From Aquila chrysaetos chrysaetos (taxonomy: Eukaryota; Chordata; Aves; Accipitriformes; Accipitridae): a DNA stretch of 64,000 nt. A model generated the notes under the pieces. It had not been told where the DNA came from. It ran no database searches and worked only from the letters and a program-made list of their open reading frames with translations. The stretch is from positions 26,072,041-26,136,040 of the forward strand of contig NC_044011.1 in the NCBI RefSeq assembly GCF_900496995.4, in the 5' to 3' direction. This document shows positions 14,291 through 26,339 of the stretch, in pieces (the stretch's first letter is position 1; each line of letters opens with the position of its first letter). A program made the translations under genes and the position numbers.

Positions 14291-15429
14291 TGTATTGGGT
14301 TTGTGTGGCAAGGTTTTGGTAGCAGGGGCTACAGGGGTGGCTTCTCTGAGAAGCTGCTAGAAGCTTCCCCTATGTCCAATAGAGCCAATGCAGCCAGCTC
14401 CAAGATGGACCCGCCGCTGGCCAAGGCCGAGCCCATCAGCAACAGTGGTGGTGCCTCTGGGATAACATAGGTAAGAAGAGGGGAAAAAAACCCCTATGCA
14501 ACAGCAGCGGGAGAGAGGAGTGAGAACATGTGAGAGAAACAACCCTGCAGACCCCCAGGTCACTGAAGAAGGAGGGGCAGGCGGTGCTCCAGGCACCGGA
14601 GCAGAGATTCCCCGGCAGCCCGTGGGGAAGACCATGGTGAGGCAGGCTGTCCCCCTGCAGCCCATGGAGGTCCATGGTGGAGCAGATATCCACCTGCAGC
14701 CTGTGGAGGACCCCACGCCAGAGCAGGGGGATGCCCAAAGGAGGCTGTGACCATGTGGGAAGCCCACACTGGAGCAGGATCCTGGCAGGACCTGTGGACC
14801 CGTGGAGAGAGGAGCCCACGCTGGAGCAGGTTTTCTGGCAGGACTTGTGACCCCACGGGGGACCCACCCTGGAGCAGTCTGTGCCTGAAGGACTGCACCC
14901 TGTGGAAGGGACCCACGCTGGAGCAGTTCGTGAAGAACTGCAGCCCATGGGAAGGACTTGCGTTGGAGAAGTTCATGGAGGGCTGTCTCCTGTGGGAGGG
15001 ACCCCACACTGGAGCAGGGCAAGAGTGTGAGGAGTCCTTCCCTTGAGGAGGAAGGAGCAGCAGAGACAATGTGTGATGAACTGACCGCAGCCCCCGTTCC
15101 CCATCCCCCTGTGCTGCCTTGGGGGAGGACGTAGAGAAAATAGGGAGTGGATTTGAGCCCAGGAAGAAGGCAGAGCTGGGGGGAAGGTGTTTTTAAGATT
15201 TGGTTTTATTTCTCATTACCCTACTCTGATTTGATTGGTAATAAATTAAACTAATTCCCCAAGTTGAGTCCATTTTGCCCATGATACTAATTGGTGAGTG
15301 ATCTCTCCCTGTCCTTATCTCGACACGCAAACCTTTCAGTAAATTTTCTCTCCCCTGTCCAGCTGAGGTTGGGAGTGATAGAGCGGCTTTGGTGGGCACC
15401 TGGTGTCCAGCCAGGGTCAACCCACCACA
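14291..15429 (+). mobile_element. Solo LTR, 1139 bp, with intact ends and AACAA duplication
   Basis: It starts TGTATTGGGTTTGTGTGGCA, ends CAACCCACCACA, and is flanked by AACAA at 14286-14290 and 15430-15434. An AATAAA signal at 15240-15245 sets the plus orientation and leaves a 3' segment of about 180 bases. Between about 14700 and 15020 the motif CCACGCTGGAGCAG or a close variant recurs six times at roughly 47-93 base intervals, so the LTR carries its own short tandem expansion. The reading frames on both strands are repeat-driven and proline-, serine- and cysteine-rich; they do not look like retroviral proteins. It is the best-preserved of the LTRs in the window and so probably among the youngest. 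Confidence 0.88.
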
Positions 15430-16475
15430 AACAAATATAGGATTATTGCCATTTAAGCTTAGGAAACTGAGGGATTTAGTTCTGGGAATGAGTGTGAGGA
15501 TTTTAGGAATCTAAACGTCTCCTTGGGAACAGTGTCTGTACCAACATCTTTGCTGCTTTCTAGTGGTACATACAAAACGAATTTTGGTTTCTCTTCATCT
15601 GGTTACTTAAAGCTACAGCCTACAACTTTTGAAGAATGATTGTGCTGTCAAATACTCCACCTGTCCTATGAAAATACACTGCTACAGCTTGAATATTTGA
15701 CCATCATCTTCACAATGAATTGCAAGGGAACTAACTCTAGGCTGAGAATGAATGACAACTTTGTTTCACAAATTGTGTCTGAATGGTGAATAGAGTGAAC
15801 TGAACCATTTGCAGATAACCAACAAGAAAACATATCATGAATATGTACTTTATGTAAAATCTTTTGAATACTTTTCCTTCATCTGTGTAAGCAAGTAGAG
15901 AGACAGTTCATCTGCACAGCTGAGGCCGTGGTTTTTTTGGACATCTGCTAGATTTCTGTATGGCATTTGTGAGCCCAGAGTTTGTGTAGCTGGTACAGGT
16001 TTGAAAAGGGTCTGATTGTAGGTGGACAACAGCTAGCTTGTGAATGGCTGGCAAACAGACTTTCACCTTAAAACTATGAGCATAAGAAAAAAGTCTGTAG
16101 GGTTTATGATCCTTCATCTCTTAATTTTTCCTTTTCTTTCTTCTCTACCCTTCACATAGGTCTGTGACCTGTGCTGTCAGTACCCCCTGGGGTAAGGTAT
16201 TCAGTCTTCTTGGTATTTCAGCTTTGATCTTTTCTTTTTTCTGTTGCTAATTTACCAGACAGCTACCCACAGTTCCCTGAAATTAGCCCCTTGCATTTCT
16301 GTTCCCAGAGAACCCCCCACGCCTTGGCTGAGGGCTTCTGCTCTTTCCTCCCTCCAGCAGGTTTCACTTCATTCCTGGTAGTCCCAAAAAAGGGCAGGCT
16401 GCTTTGCCCACGTGTTTCATCCAACTTACCGTAACACACCTCTTTTAACTGCTTTGCCCTCTTCTAGAAGAGCTG

Positions 16476-16516
<41 letters not shown>

Positions 16517-18079
16517 GGTTCACAGCAAAAGCCAAGTGATACCATACCTATATCTCTCACTCTGGTCTTCACAGCTATGGACTGTGAAGTTATTGCCCTA
16601 TTCTGTGAGCACAGAAATAATATAGCTCTTTATTTACCACTTCAGATCAATATAAACCTTTGTCCTCTCCCTTCTGGCCTCCCTGTGAACACCAATGAAT
16701 TTATGGATTCACTGCATCTTTCTCCAAGACAGAGCCAAAATGGTCTCTCCATCAGGACTGAACTCCTAAGGACAAGGACTCCTGGACAGATGTTGGCTGG
16801 CAAAAGCTTGTGGAGTTGTATGGAGGAGACAGAGCTGTAGTAGTTCACACTCCTGAGACTAAGTACTTTTCTGAAATCCCTTCAAATAAGGCATTTAAAA
16901 GGCTAAGAATAAAGCTCTGTTGTAGCCCTCAGCCTCACCCGTAGCTTGTAAATGTGCTTACTAACAGTGGAAACTAAAAGGCCGCAATCCTGAAGAAGTA
17001 ATGGAGAAAATGTTAACCTGTTCTTGAACAAGGTCTTTGGTTTGTTTTAGTAAAGAAAGCCAAGCACTTTCTTCAATGAGAAACTCAGGGAAGCCTGAGA
17101 GAAGTGAAATCCACTGTGTGTGAAATGCATTGCATATCCTTGTATGTGAACTGTCAGCATGACTCTTACACGTACACCAGCGTATCTGTTTCTAGAGATT
17201 ACAGTCACTTCATTAATAGGTTTATGCCTCTTCCAGACTATCACTACAGACTCACTCTTCCTTCAAGATTCCCCTTCCCTTGGGAAGATGGTACAAAAGG
17301 TGACACCGTGCCAATGAGGTGTGAAGGGAGGAAGAGTCTGTTACCTGTTGGTCTCTGTCCAAGGCGCCTGCTGTGAGAACTGCTGCCCCAGATGAAATGT
17401 AAGAGTATTTGGTACACTGCCTTTCTCCTGTTCTCCTCCCAAGGCATCACACCTATGCCTTGAAGAAGTGTCTTGCAGACAAGGGGAACAGGCTCCGCAC
17501 AACCCCCATTCAGTAGAGGCTATGATAATCTGAGGATTTTTTCTTAGTTTTCTTGTCTTTGTCATTATTCAGTAGGAGTTGCACTGACACTGTGTGCTCA
17601 CTCCCGCATGCAATACTGAGTTCAGTACCACCTCCTTTATGTCTTCTGCCAGCTTCCATTAGAAAGGATTCATAGCACACACTGGTGTATTTGCTCCAAA
17701 TGGCACCCTCTCCCATTTGGGAAGGGTTCTTCTGAAAATCTAATACAAAATGGTTAAGGCACCTCTGGGGATTTATTTTCAAGTTGCTTGTGCTTCTGAA
17801 TTTGTATGAAAATGTTGGGGACCACATAGGGTCCCCCAGGAGAGCAACAGGGGTCAGTTCAGGACAAGCCCAGCCTCAGGGCGCTGTCCACAAGCCTTCC
17901 AAAAAAGAACCTCTTGTGTCACAAGACCATTTCTGGCCAATTTTCAGAGCGATTTTCACATCTGCCAAGTAGACAGGCCAGGTTTAGTTACTGAGGAAAG
18001 TAAAGAGCTCAGAAACTCATGACTTAAGTGATTCTGTAATTGACATCAGGCAGATTCAATCCAGCCTTTTAAATGCACA
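15430..18079. other. Intergenic DNA
   Basis: No exon is recognised. The only distinctive element is the (CT)n tract listed separately. Confidence 0.45.
16478..16514. repeat. (CT)n microsatellite, about 37 bp
   Basis: An uninterrupted CT dinucleotide run of about 18 copies. It is likely length-polymorphic and forms a polypyrimidine tract on the plus strand. Confidence 0.95.
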
Positions 18080-18570
18080 TAACGTCTACCTGCCCTTGGC
18101 ACCTACAACATCTGCAGTCTGTTCCACAGCTCAACTTTGTTTCTTTTCTATCTGCCAACTGATAATTTCCTTTAAGCTCTCTGTTCCTTGCATTATGAGG
18201 TGCAAACTGTAATTCCTTCTTCTCCTTCTTTTCACTCAGGATACCATAGATCTCTTTCAAAGTGCCTCTGAATTATCCTTCCACAACATCTCAACTGCAT
18301 TTCCTTTGCTTCATTTCCAGCCCATTCCTCCTTGTCCTCAACATGGTGCACGGGGAGACGTCAATTCGCTTTTTCTTTGCAGCATCCTTTTAGATATTTA
18401 AAGGTCCTTACACAGCTCTCTTTTGCCTTCTCTTCCTGACCTTAAACAACAACTCCATTCACCCTATGATTAATCCTTCTTCAGAGACCATGTTTTCCAA
18501 AAGCCTGATCCTTCTTAGTTGTATTCTCTGGATGCCTCTAACTGTCATGTATCTTTCTTGAATGGTGATC
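18080..18570 (-). mobile_element. Old antisense CR1-type LINE fragment
   Basis: The plus strand reads like a reverse-complemented CR1 3' region: TTTAGATATTTAAAGGTCCT, then a CTTCTCTTCCTGACCTTAAA block where avian CR1 copies have a similar TCTTCTCTTCTCCAG-type block, then a CATGTTTTCCAAAAGCCTGA segment. It is heavily diverged, has no open reverse-transcriptase frame, and its boundaries are approximate. Confidence 0.55.
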
Positions 18571-21049
18571 CTCAGAGATGGCCACTGTATCAGTGGAGAA
18601 ATAACAGGAGACCCCAGCCCAGGCATGCATCTGGGAGTGGTTTTCCATCAACCATTGGTAATTGGATCGAGACTAACCTCCAGTAGCCTGCTCATGGGAA
18701 CATCAGGTGAGAGGGTGTGGAGGCTTTCTGGAGTCCACATCCAGGTACCTGCCCTTGACAAGGTGTTACGCTGTCAGAGAAGGGAACTGATTTGTTGCTC
18801 CTTTTGCATAGTCCCCTCTTTGTTGTCATTTTGTTGTGGTTGCCTGAATACATGTGAACTATTGGATAATTTCTTTTTACAAGTATTTTTGTGGGTGGGA
18901 ATGGAAATTTAACTCACTACTTAAAATAACGTGATTTAATTCTTAAATGAAATTAATGAATTTTCAATTTGATTTAATTTTTCTTTGCTCCTTCTCCCTC
19001 TTATTATCAACTCTTCACCATCCTGCTGTGACAAACCATGTTGCTCTGGGGACATGGTTGAACCGCATGGGGCTGGTGGGGCTGGTGAACATTCTTGGAC
19101 CACAGACACACTTTCCTTTTCAGAAACCAGCCTGATTGTGTTCAGCATGAGCATTTGTTTTCATGATTCCTGCAGCTTTTGTTGTGCCTGTTCTCACCTG
19201 TGTTTAGTGAGGGCCACAGTTATGAAACTGGGGCCCCTCTACCTTTGTGGTGGTCAGGCAAGAAACAAGTGGCTGACATCAGAGACAGTCATTCATACAT
19301 CAGATGACCTCACAGTTGAGTGCCCAGCTGTAAAGGGAACTAGGCCTTAAGCCTCATTGTTTCTAAGACTATTCATATCAGATATAACACTAATGATTAG
19401 AGATTGTTTTAGATGTGATTAATAGAATGCAGGTGCTTATAAAACAATATGCATAAGTTGCTTATTTGTCCCTTGTGTAGCCCTCACCATGGCTGGCTTA
19501 AAACCCAGTCAAGCTGAATCAATAGAAAAAGGATCATACATCTTAGACCTAAGACATAAGAATGGATAAGAGTAAGTGATTAACTTTAGAGTAAGATGAA
19601 TAGAACAACCTGAGTGATTCTCAGAAATTCAGAGGTGATCTTTGATGTGTAAGAAGATAAGTGACTGTGGTGACCGGAGACCTTCTACCTACAACCACTA
19701 AAGTCGGAAGAACCGGGACAAGACAATAAGAATCAGTTGAGAAAGGAAAATGTATTGGACTTATGAAACCACTGGAGAATAGAGAACTGGGAGTTTCTGG
19801 AAGAACACCTAGAAGTTCTTTTGACAAATCATCAATTGCATACTGTTTTGTAAAATCGTATATGTATAGAAGGAGTTTTTGAGTTACCTTTGGCCATTCA
19901 CTGCAGTGGTGGCCCAACTCTGACTTGTTAATAAAGCAAACCTAGAGAAACCCATGACTGAAAATTCTTTAACACCAGCCTCACTGGTGTCGCCCAAGGC
20001 ATCTCCAGCAGTCGGGAGGAGGGGAGAGAGGTGGATGGTGCATTTTGTGTCTTCCCACTGGGATGCTGATGTCCTAAACCCCTCTGCCACAGAGCCAGAC
20101 CCGTGTCTCTCTCTCAGGAGGCTGGAAGTTTTAATGAGCCCCACCGAACTCTTCCAGGTACCATAGCCTCTATTTTAGCAAGATTGAGCACAAGTTATGG
20201 TTGCGCCCTCAAAAGAAGAGAATACGCATGATTTCCACTTTGTTGTACATCCTTTCCCAGTTTGGCAGAAGCCCTTCTGACCACACTTCCCTACCAACCC
20301 GTGGCTATAGTAACTACAGGCCAAACTGCCATAAAGACACCCTGTTAAATTCAGCCCTGAGGAAAGGCTGTGCTCTTTGAGGCAACCCCTCGGCCAGCCG
20401 GGGTTTGCTCCCAAGTTTTACTCAGGGCTCATCTACACTCGGCACTGCCAAAGGTCTTGTCTGTGGTGTGAAAGGTCAAAAACTGGAAAATACCGGAATG
20501 TAGGCACTTTCCAGAACTGTTTCTGGAAGAACTGAAGAAGCTGAAGCAAACCCTGCAGGTCAGTGGGAGTTTTCAGTAGTATTTTCCCCATGTCAGTGCT
20601 CAAAGACTCAGGTCAGTTGCTGAAATGGTGAAATGCTGAATTTTTGTATTGTGCTTGTAATGGGCAGACCTCAAAGTGCTCAACAAAGATCATGGTTTAT
20701 ATATGTGGGGTTTTTTAGAGATTGACAGATGGCTTCTGGATATGTATTTTTTCCTCTAACACTGTAACTGGTTATTAATATGTCTGTTAAATAAGGCATC
20801 CACAAGACACTGTCCTAGTGGTTCCCACAGCAGGTGTTTTGCCTGTGCTGAACCAAAGTTGTGTCTGGACAGCAAGGAAAGAAGAGATTTCTGTACTCTC
20901 AAGCATGGAGTTTTACCAAGTTTATTCCAAGTTTATTCCTTGATGTTTTTGCTGCAGGGAGTCAACATGGATGTTGTTGATACTGACATGGAAGACTGTT
21001 ACAGGGCTTGGCTGAATCGCCTCTCTCCCTGCAGTGGGGTGAAGGCGCC
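18571..21049. other. Intergenic DNA, with a possible LTR remnant at 19360-19955
   Basis: No exon is recognised. The stretch 19360-19955 ends in TTAATAAAGCAAACC, followed closely by possible terminal bases, as in the 3' part of a retroviral LTR. I could not find terminal inverted bases or a target-site duplication, so this remains tentative. Two short frames near 20900-21080 lead into the CpG island and have no family similarity. Confidence 0.35.
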
Positions 21050-21433
21050 GCTGTCCCGTGTGGCTGCCAGTCAACGGTGAGGAGGACTTTGCGGACGTGG
21101 TGCCCTCTACAACACCCACGCCATGGTTTCTGACTGCCTCGTGTGCCCGTCTTGTTGCAGCGAACAGGCTCCTCTCGGGGGACAGAGCCGAGGGGGAACC
21201 GAAGCTGGCGTTGACTGGGCCCCACCGCTCCTGCCCCGAGCTGCGCGTGGCCGCAGCCCGCCCTGCAGCCCTGCGCCCTGCCGCTCCCCCCGTGTCGGGG
21301 CCGTGTCGGTCCGCGCAGTGCCGGCCGGCGCAGCCTGGCCCGGGGCTGCCGAAGGGCCGGGACGCGCAGGAGGCCCAGGGCCCAGCTGGGGCCCCCGGCC
21401 CCGTCGCCGAGCAACGGTGCCAGGGCGCTCGCC

Positions 21434-21438
21434 ATTGG
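21434..21438 (-). promoter_or_regulatory. Inverted CCAAT box (NF-Y type)
   Basis: ATTGG in the context GCCATTGGCCACGCCC. Together with the forward box 33 bases downstream it makes an NF-Y-like pair inside the CpG island. Confidence 0.5.
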
Positions 21439-21466
21439 CCACGCCCAGAGGCATCGTGACCGCCGG

Positions 21467-21471
21467 CCAAT
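21467..21471 (+). promoter_or_regulatory. CCAAT box (NF-Y type)
   Basis: CCAAT in the context GGCCAATGGGGCGG, a good NF-Y consensus directly adjoining a GC box. Confidence 0.5.
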
Positions 21472-23083
21472 GGGGCGGCGCTCTGCTGGAGGAGAGAGAG
21501 GCTAGGGTGGTCACCAGAGCGCCTCTGCCTGCGGGCAGCTGGGGCTGCTGAGGCGGAGCCCCCTCGGGGGAAGCTGCCCTCGCAGCGGCGAGGCAGGGCC
21601 CGGGCCGGCCCAGGAGAGCCGGCCTGGGGGCCGTGCCCAGGGCCCGGCTGGAGCCGGCCGTCTCAGGGCAGAGCCGCCCCAGGAGGGGCCGGAGCACGTC
21701 TGTAGCACGGGGCTGGGCCTTGCCCCAGGCTTGGCTTCAGGTGGGCCGGGGCGAGGGGCCGTCGGGGCTGCGCTGGGCTTGCCTGCACTGCCCTGCCCTG
21801 CCCGGTTTTGCCCGCAGGGCCGGTCCCTGGGGCGGGCTCTGCCTTGGGCACCGCTTTCTCTCCCCTCTCCCTGCTTCCGCCGGGCGCTGCCTGGCGGGAA
21901 GCCCTGCCCGGCTGCTCCTGCCTCTGGCCGCGGCTCCCTCCCCTCCCCTCTCCTCTCCCCCCACTCTCCCCGTCGGCGGGTGCGCGCGCGGCTTCGGGAA
22001 GCTTCGGGCGGCAGTGGCCGGCGCGAGGCGGGGCGGGGCGTTGAAGGCAACGGCCGCCGGCGCGGGGCGCTGCGCGTGGAGCTGCCCTGAGGGAGAGGCG
22101 GCCGGAGGAGCGGACGCCTCGTCCTGAGGTACCGGCGAGGGGAGAAAGAATGCCGCTTTCCTCCGGGGAGCAGGCGGCGGGCAGCCTGCCTAGGGGCCTG
22201 GAGCCTGCGCCCAGCCCTGCCGTGAGGAGCCGGCGGCGCTGCAACAGGCACCAAGTGTGCTCCAGGACTGTGGAATGTGGGCGCGACACTGAGGGGTTGA
22301 AGCCTGAGGTCCCAGCAGTTCAGAGGCTGAGCACTGAAGTCGGAGGCTGGGGACCTCCGGTGCTGCCTGTTTCTGCCTCAACAGAAGTCATTACAGCACC
22401 CGCCCCCTTGGCATTTGGAAAGTAGCAGAGTTGTTTTAGCATTGAAACAAGGGGCCTGTAGGAAGGTTCATAAACGTAAACATACTCGAAACCCTGTTCT
22501 TTAGACAGAATTATTTGTGTGGAATAAATGAAGCCTGGCCCATGCACTGAGCTACACCTGGGGTTTTGGGGGCCAGAAACCAGCCAAGGGCTTTGTGCTC
22601 AGTGAGCTCTGGTCTTGCTGTGCTGGACATGAGGAGAAGGGTGTGTGAATCACCCCCGAGCCGAGCAGGAGCTGCCTGAGCAGGAGCTGCCTGAGCAGGC
22701 TTAATTCTGGCATTGGCCAGCTTTGTGGTGCTTGAGTGAAAAGGTGGTGTGGAGTCATCTTCTCAGAGCAGTGTCACAAATGTGTCTTTGCTTCTGGTGT
22801 GGGTGCCTGTTGCTCTTCCATCCCTGCTGCTCACAGAGGGAGGAGGTGACTCGCTTTCAGAGAGGCCCACCCGCTCTCGTATGTGTGAAAGTCTTGTAGG
22901 GTGTGGTCTGAAGTGCACTGGCTTGCTCATTGCTTTCCCTCTTAAGTACCTGTTTGCAGAATTTGCTGGATTCTGGTGTTTGGCAGCCCAGAAATTAATC
23001 TTACTGCTTTATTTTTGTTCTGGAACAGACTGTAGTAATGCGGCTTGTCTCTTGCAGCATCTTCTGACAAGCTTGGAACGAAG

Positions 23084-23694
23084 ATGAGGAGACTAGAGCT
23101 GACTGATGACCGGGTAGGCTTCTCCACTATATACAGCTGGGACCAGTTCTTAGGTGACTTTCCAGCTCCAGGTGAGAAACTCGAGTTGCAAAGAAAGAGT
23201 ATTGTGAAGGTGAAAAGGTGAACGGAAGCAAAGATTGGTAGAAACAAACACCTCGCTTAGCTGACACTGAGTTCAGATTTCACAAGCTAGCTTAGTGGTA
23301 GCTTGTGTTCACACTCAGTGATGGTGTGGGATTCTTTGACCTGACTGAAAGCCAAGTGTAGCCTGTTCTCGCTTCCCCTAGCTTTTACTATATGTGTATC
23401 CTCCAAGTACTGGTACCTGACACCTGCTGTCTGTCTGCCTGACAGGTCTGTTTGCACCTAGCCACACGAAATGAGGACATTTAGCAGTAGCACCTCGGAT
23501 TATTCTAGAATAGCCTTTGCTTTGAAATGTATTGCTTCTTGCTAGAAAGCAGGAAACAGCCAAGGCCAAAATACCCTCCACTTGACACATTTCATAAAAG
23601 TTCATCTCTTTTCTTAGATCAGCCTATTCTGTCGAAGGCTTATTGCATTCCTGAAGAGCAATCTTTTTGGTTCCTTCCTCTGTGCCTTCCCAAG
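23084..23694 (+). CDS. Unidentified protein, two N-terminal coding exons (55 codons seen)
   Basis: Exon A spans 23058-23171 (after a CTCTTGCAG acceptor; the ATG at 23084 has A at -3) and reads MRRLELTDDRVGFSTIYSWD, then QFLGDFPAPG up to a GTGAGA donor. Exon B spans 23618-23694 (TTTTCTTAG acceptor, GTAAAT donor). Joined across the 446-base intron, the frames fit exactly (phase 1) and continue DQPILSKAYCIPEEQSFWFL, then PLCLPK, with no stop. A CpG island about 1 kb upstream offers a promoter and a non-coding first exon. I do not recognise the protein and see no domain, signal peptide or membrane segment in these 55 residues. I found no convincing third exon before the CR1 insertion and satellites, so the gene may have a long intron, be truncated, or be spurious. 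Confidence 0.5.
23195..23617. other. Intron between the two unidentified exons
   Basis: Short GT-AG intron (whole intron 23172-23617) of ordinary composition; nothing further is seen in it. Confidence 0.45.
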
Positions 23695-24299
23695 GTAAAT
23701 TCACTTGGTAGGGTGGAGGGATTCCACTTTCTGCTTGGTACATACAGTGTTGTATCTTGTGTTTGTGGTAGCATCTTGCTTTTGGGAAAAGCAAGCAAGG
23801 ACCATTTGTTCCTTGTGGGGATGCCAGCAGCAAGGTTTGCAATTGTTGTGAACCCTCACAGGACAATATCACACCTGAGTTGTCCCAGGATAGCTGTCCT
23901 GGGTAAACATGCTTTCCCTTTGCTGTATGTGGCTCTCTGTGCTTGAAGCATAGTCCTGCCTGCAGTTATATTTAAATGGGCGTGGTTTTATGAATGATAT
24001 TTCTCTAAAAGTACTGATATTTTATAAGTCTCAGATGGCTTCAGGTGCAAAGACCTAGCCTTTAAAGTCTGCATTCATTTCCTTCAGTTACCTGCCTGAA
24101 ATGGCTTTAGTGTGCCCTAGGCTTGCCATGCTTCAGCTCTGCAGAAGTGATGGAAGGTAAGGGTTGCTCTGTCCAGCAGCTCCCCTGATGTCCTAGGAGC
24201 AAGTGTTGTGCTCTGTAAACACTTCTGTAGAGCTTTTAACATGAGCTGTGGCCAGTGATGAATTGGGAGAATACTGGAGTGAAATGAGAAATCTCTGGG

Positions 24300-25650
24300 G
24301 ATTGGTAGAGTGGGGTAGGTCGGGTGGGTCCTCCCCATGCCATCTGGTCTGATTTCCTGCTCAGAGCAGGTCCAGTCAGATCATGTTGCTTCTGGCTGTG
24401 TCCAGTAACATTTTGGGCTATCTCCAAGGATGGAGATTTCAGCATCATCTCTGGGCAACTTGTTCCAGTGCTTGGGCTCCCTCATGGTGAGCAACTTTGT
24501 CTTGAGACAGAATCTACAACTTGCTGTTGCCTCTTCTCTGTCCAGCGTGCCCCTCAAGAAGGGTCTGGCTTTGTTTCCTCCAGTGTGGGAGAGAAGTAAG
24601 AGTGAGAAGTGAGGCAAATACCCTCCCCAAAACACCCACACACACACACACACTCCCACCCCATGTAGCACCTTCTCCAGCTTTTCCCCTGTCCTTTGCC
24701 AGTAGGTTCCCTTCCTGTTGAACTGTGGCTTGCATTTCCCTTAGCCTTCCTTCTGCTTCCAGTAGCCTTTCAGAAGCCCTTCCTGTTGTCCTTCATCTCT
24801 TCCTAGTTTGCCTCCAGCTAAGCTGTGGCTTTCCAAAATCTATCCCCGCATGCTTGTGCAATGTCTCTGTGTTCTTCCTGGGTATCCTATCTCTGCCTGC
24901 GCCTTGTGTGTTCTTCCTTTTTTGCATTTGAGCTGGGTCAGGAGTTTCCTGTCTGTCAGTGCTGGCTGCCTGCTACTTGTGACTGACTCTGTTGGCATGG
25001 ACCCTTCTGGTGTCTGGGGATGGAGGGGGCTGTTGTGGTTGAAGTTCAACAAGTTGCCCTGGGCCCCTTTGCCCTCCAGGCCAGCCTCTTGTTGGCTCTT
25101 GCCTAGAAGTTCTTCAGGAAGTGGCAGTCTGCTCTGCTGAAGTCCAGTGTTGTGATTCTGCTGGTTTGCTCACTTCCCTCAAGTTTTTAAATTCTACAAC
25201 CGAATGGTGGCTGCAGCGAAGCATGCCCTTGACCTTTGCATCATTGATCAGTTTTTCCTTGTCTGTGGACAAGGAGTCCAGCGGAGGGTAGAGACAGGTG
25301 CCCAGTCATTCTGTTTTCACACATGGGGTGTGAGATGATTTTTTCCAAGTGTGCTGTCCCCTGGATGCCTCCTCACTGTCCCCCACGCCCTGCCTGCAGA
25401 GGCTGAAAAGCCTGTGCCTGGTATATGTGGTTGCAGGCCTTCCTCACTGGATTAGCCAGCCTGCTAGCAGACTCTCTTGCCAGCTTAGTCAAGGAAGCCC
25501 TGTCCCTGGGCCAGCAGTCCTTGTTCCTTGTGTTCCTCAAGGAAGGGTCCTGTAGTCATAGGAGCCAAAGCCCTGACTGTGTGACTAGCCTGATGGTGCT
25601 AAGCAGCAGGATGTGTTTGCTCCTATTTGAGCCTTCCTGAGGAGAATCCT
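24300..25650 (-). mobile_element. Antisense CR1 LINE fragment
   Basis: The plus strand carries the reverse complement of a CR1 3' region: the hallmark CTCCAAGGATGGAGATTTCA followed by CTCTGGGCAACTTGTTCCAG, then further blocks such as TTTGCCTCCAGCTAAGCTGT, CATGCTTGTGCAATGTCTCT and GGTGGCTGCAGCGAAGCATG that I recognise from avian CR1 copies. The element's 3' end is therefore at the lower coordinate. It is truncated and has no open pol frame. It lies just downstream of the two candidate exons at 23-23.7 kb, so it is either in their intron or at their 3' side. Confidence 0.8.
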
Positions 25651-26029
25651 GCCACAGCCCTAGGCTCTTCCCTGTGGGTGGTGCTTGATGTTCTGGGGAT
25701 GAGGGCTTGACGAGCCTCACCAGCCTCCCTGGAGCATTGTGGACCCAGTGAGCTGCAAGCCACTTGAAACTTCAGGTCAGGTTGGCAGAAGGGTGCTTCT
25801 ACCTAGCTGCAAGAGGGGGGCTCTGATAACTGGCAGCCTTGCCTTGCCTCACACTTCTGCCTGTGCTCTACAAAGAGGGCGTTGCAGGCAGGAGCATCCC
25901 ACCTTACCCTGTGGGATATCTGGAAAGCAATGGACACATAGTGAACAATCCAGACACAATGGAACTGATTCATCTGTGAGCCAGAGGCCTCTGCAGGCAG
26001 CAGGCCTCAAGGATGTACCGAAGGTCAAC

Positions 26030-26325
26030 TGTTGCTACAAGTTTGATGAAGCAAGCACAAAAAGTAGAACAAGGTCGGGTATACGCGACTGAAAGCAGGA
26101 TACAAGACAGGACACAGGCAGAGGGAACCATTCATGTGATCAAAAGACCTTATCCGATCAATCTATTGCTTTAGGCGTGTGGACAGCACATGCTAACCAA
26201 TCAACAGATGGCTTGCGCGTGAGCAGGAACTAGAATGTATACTTAAACCAAGCTATTTGGGCAATAAAGTGGCATCTGCTTGATCACATTGATTGTGTGC
26301 AGTGTCCGTGACTTCCGTGTCAACA
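26030..26325 (+). mobile_element. Short solo LTR, 296 bp, alpharetrovirus-like layout
   Basis: It begins TGTTGCTACAAG and ends GTGTCAACA, giving perfect terminal inverted TGTTG/CAACA. A TATA-like GTATACTTAAACC lies near 26236, and an AATAAA at 26263-26268 is followed by about 57 bases before the end, the expected U3-R-U5 order. The length and layout resemble the compact LTRs of avian alpharetrovirus-related elements. The flanking bases do not form a clear duplication, and no internal retroviral genes are present. Confidence 0.75.
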
Positions 26326-26339
26326 TTCCCCTGCCTCTC

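Larger units (their letters stand above)
21050..22140. promoter_or_regulatory. CpG island promoter
   Basis: About 1.1 kb is strongly GC- and CpG-rich, in sharp contrast to AT-rich DNA on both sides. GC boxes (GGGGCGGGGCG type) occur near 22030-22040. Two CCAAT boxes in opposite orientation lie 33 bases apart near 21434 and 21467. A possible first-exon donor, CCTGAG followed by GTACCG, lies at 22128/22129. This fits a promoter for the plus-strand exons at 23058 and 23618; transcription in the other direction is also possible. Confidence 0.75.

Noticed and set aside
14357-15069. Proline/serine/cysteine-rich frames of 160-220 codons on the minus strand
   Set aside because: They lie entirely in the antisense of a solo LTR and consist of its tandem motif. 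There is no retroviral or host protein similarity.
21107-22289. Arginine/proline/alanine-rich frames of up to about 250 codons in the CpG island
   Set aside because: High GC content removes stop codons. Frames overlap on both strands and have no domain or low-complexity-free core.
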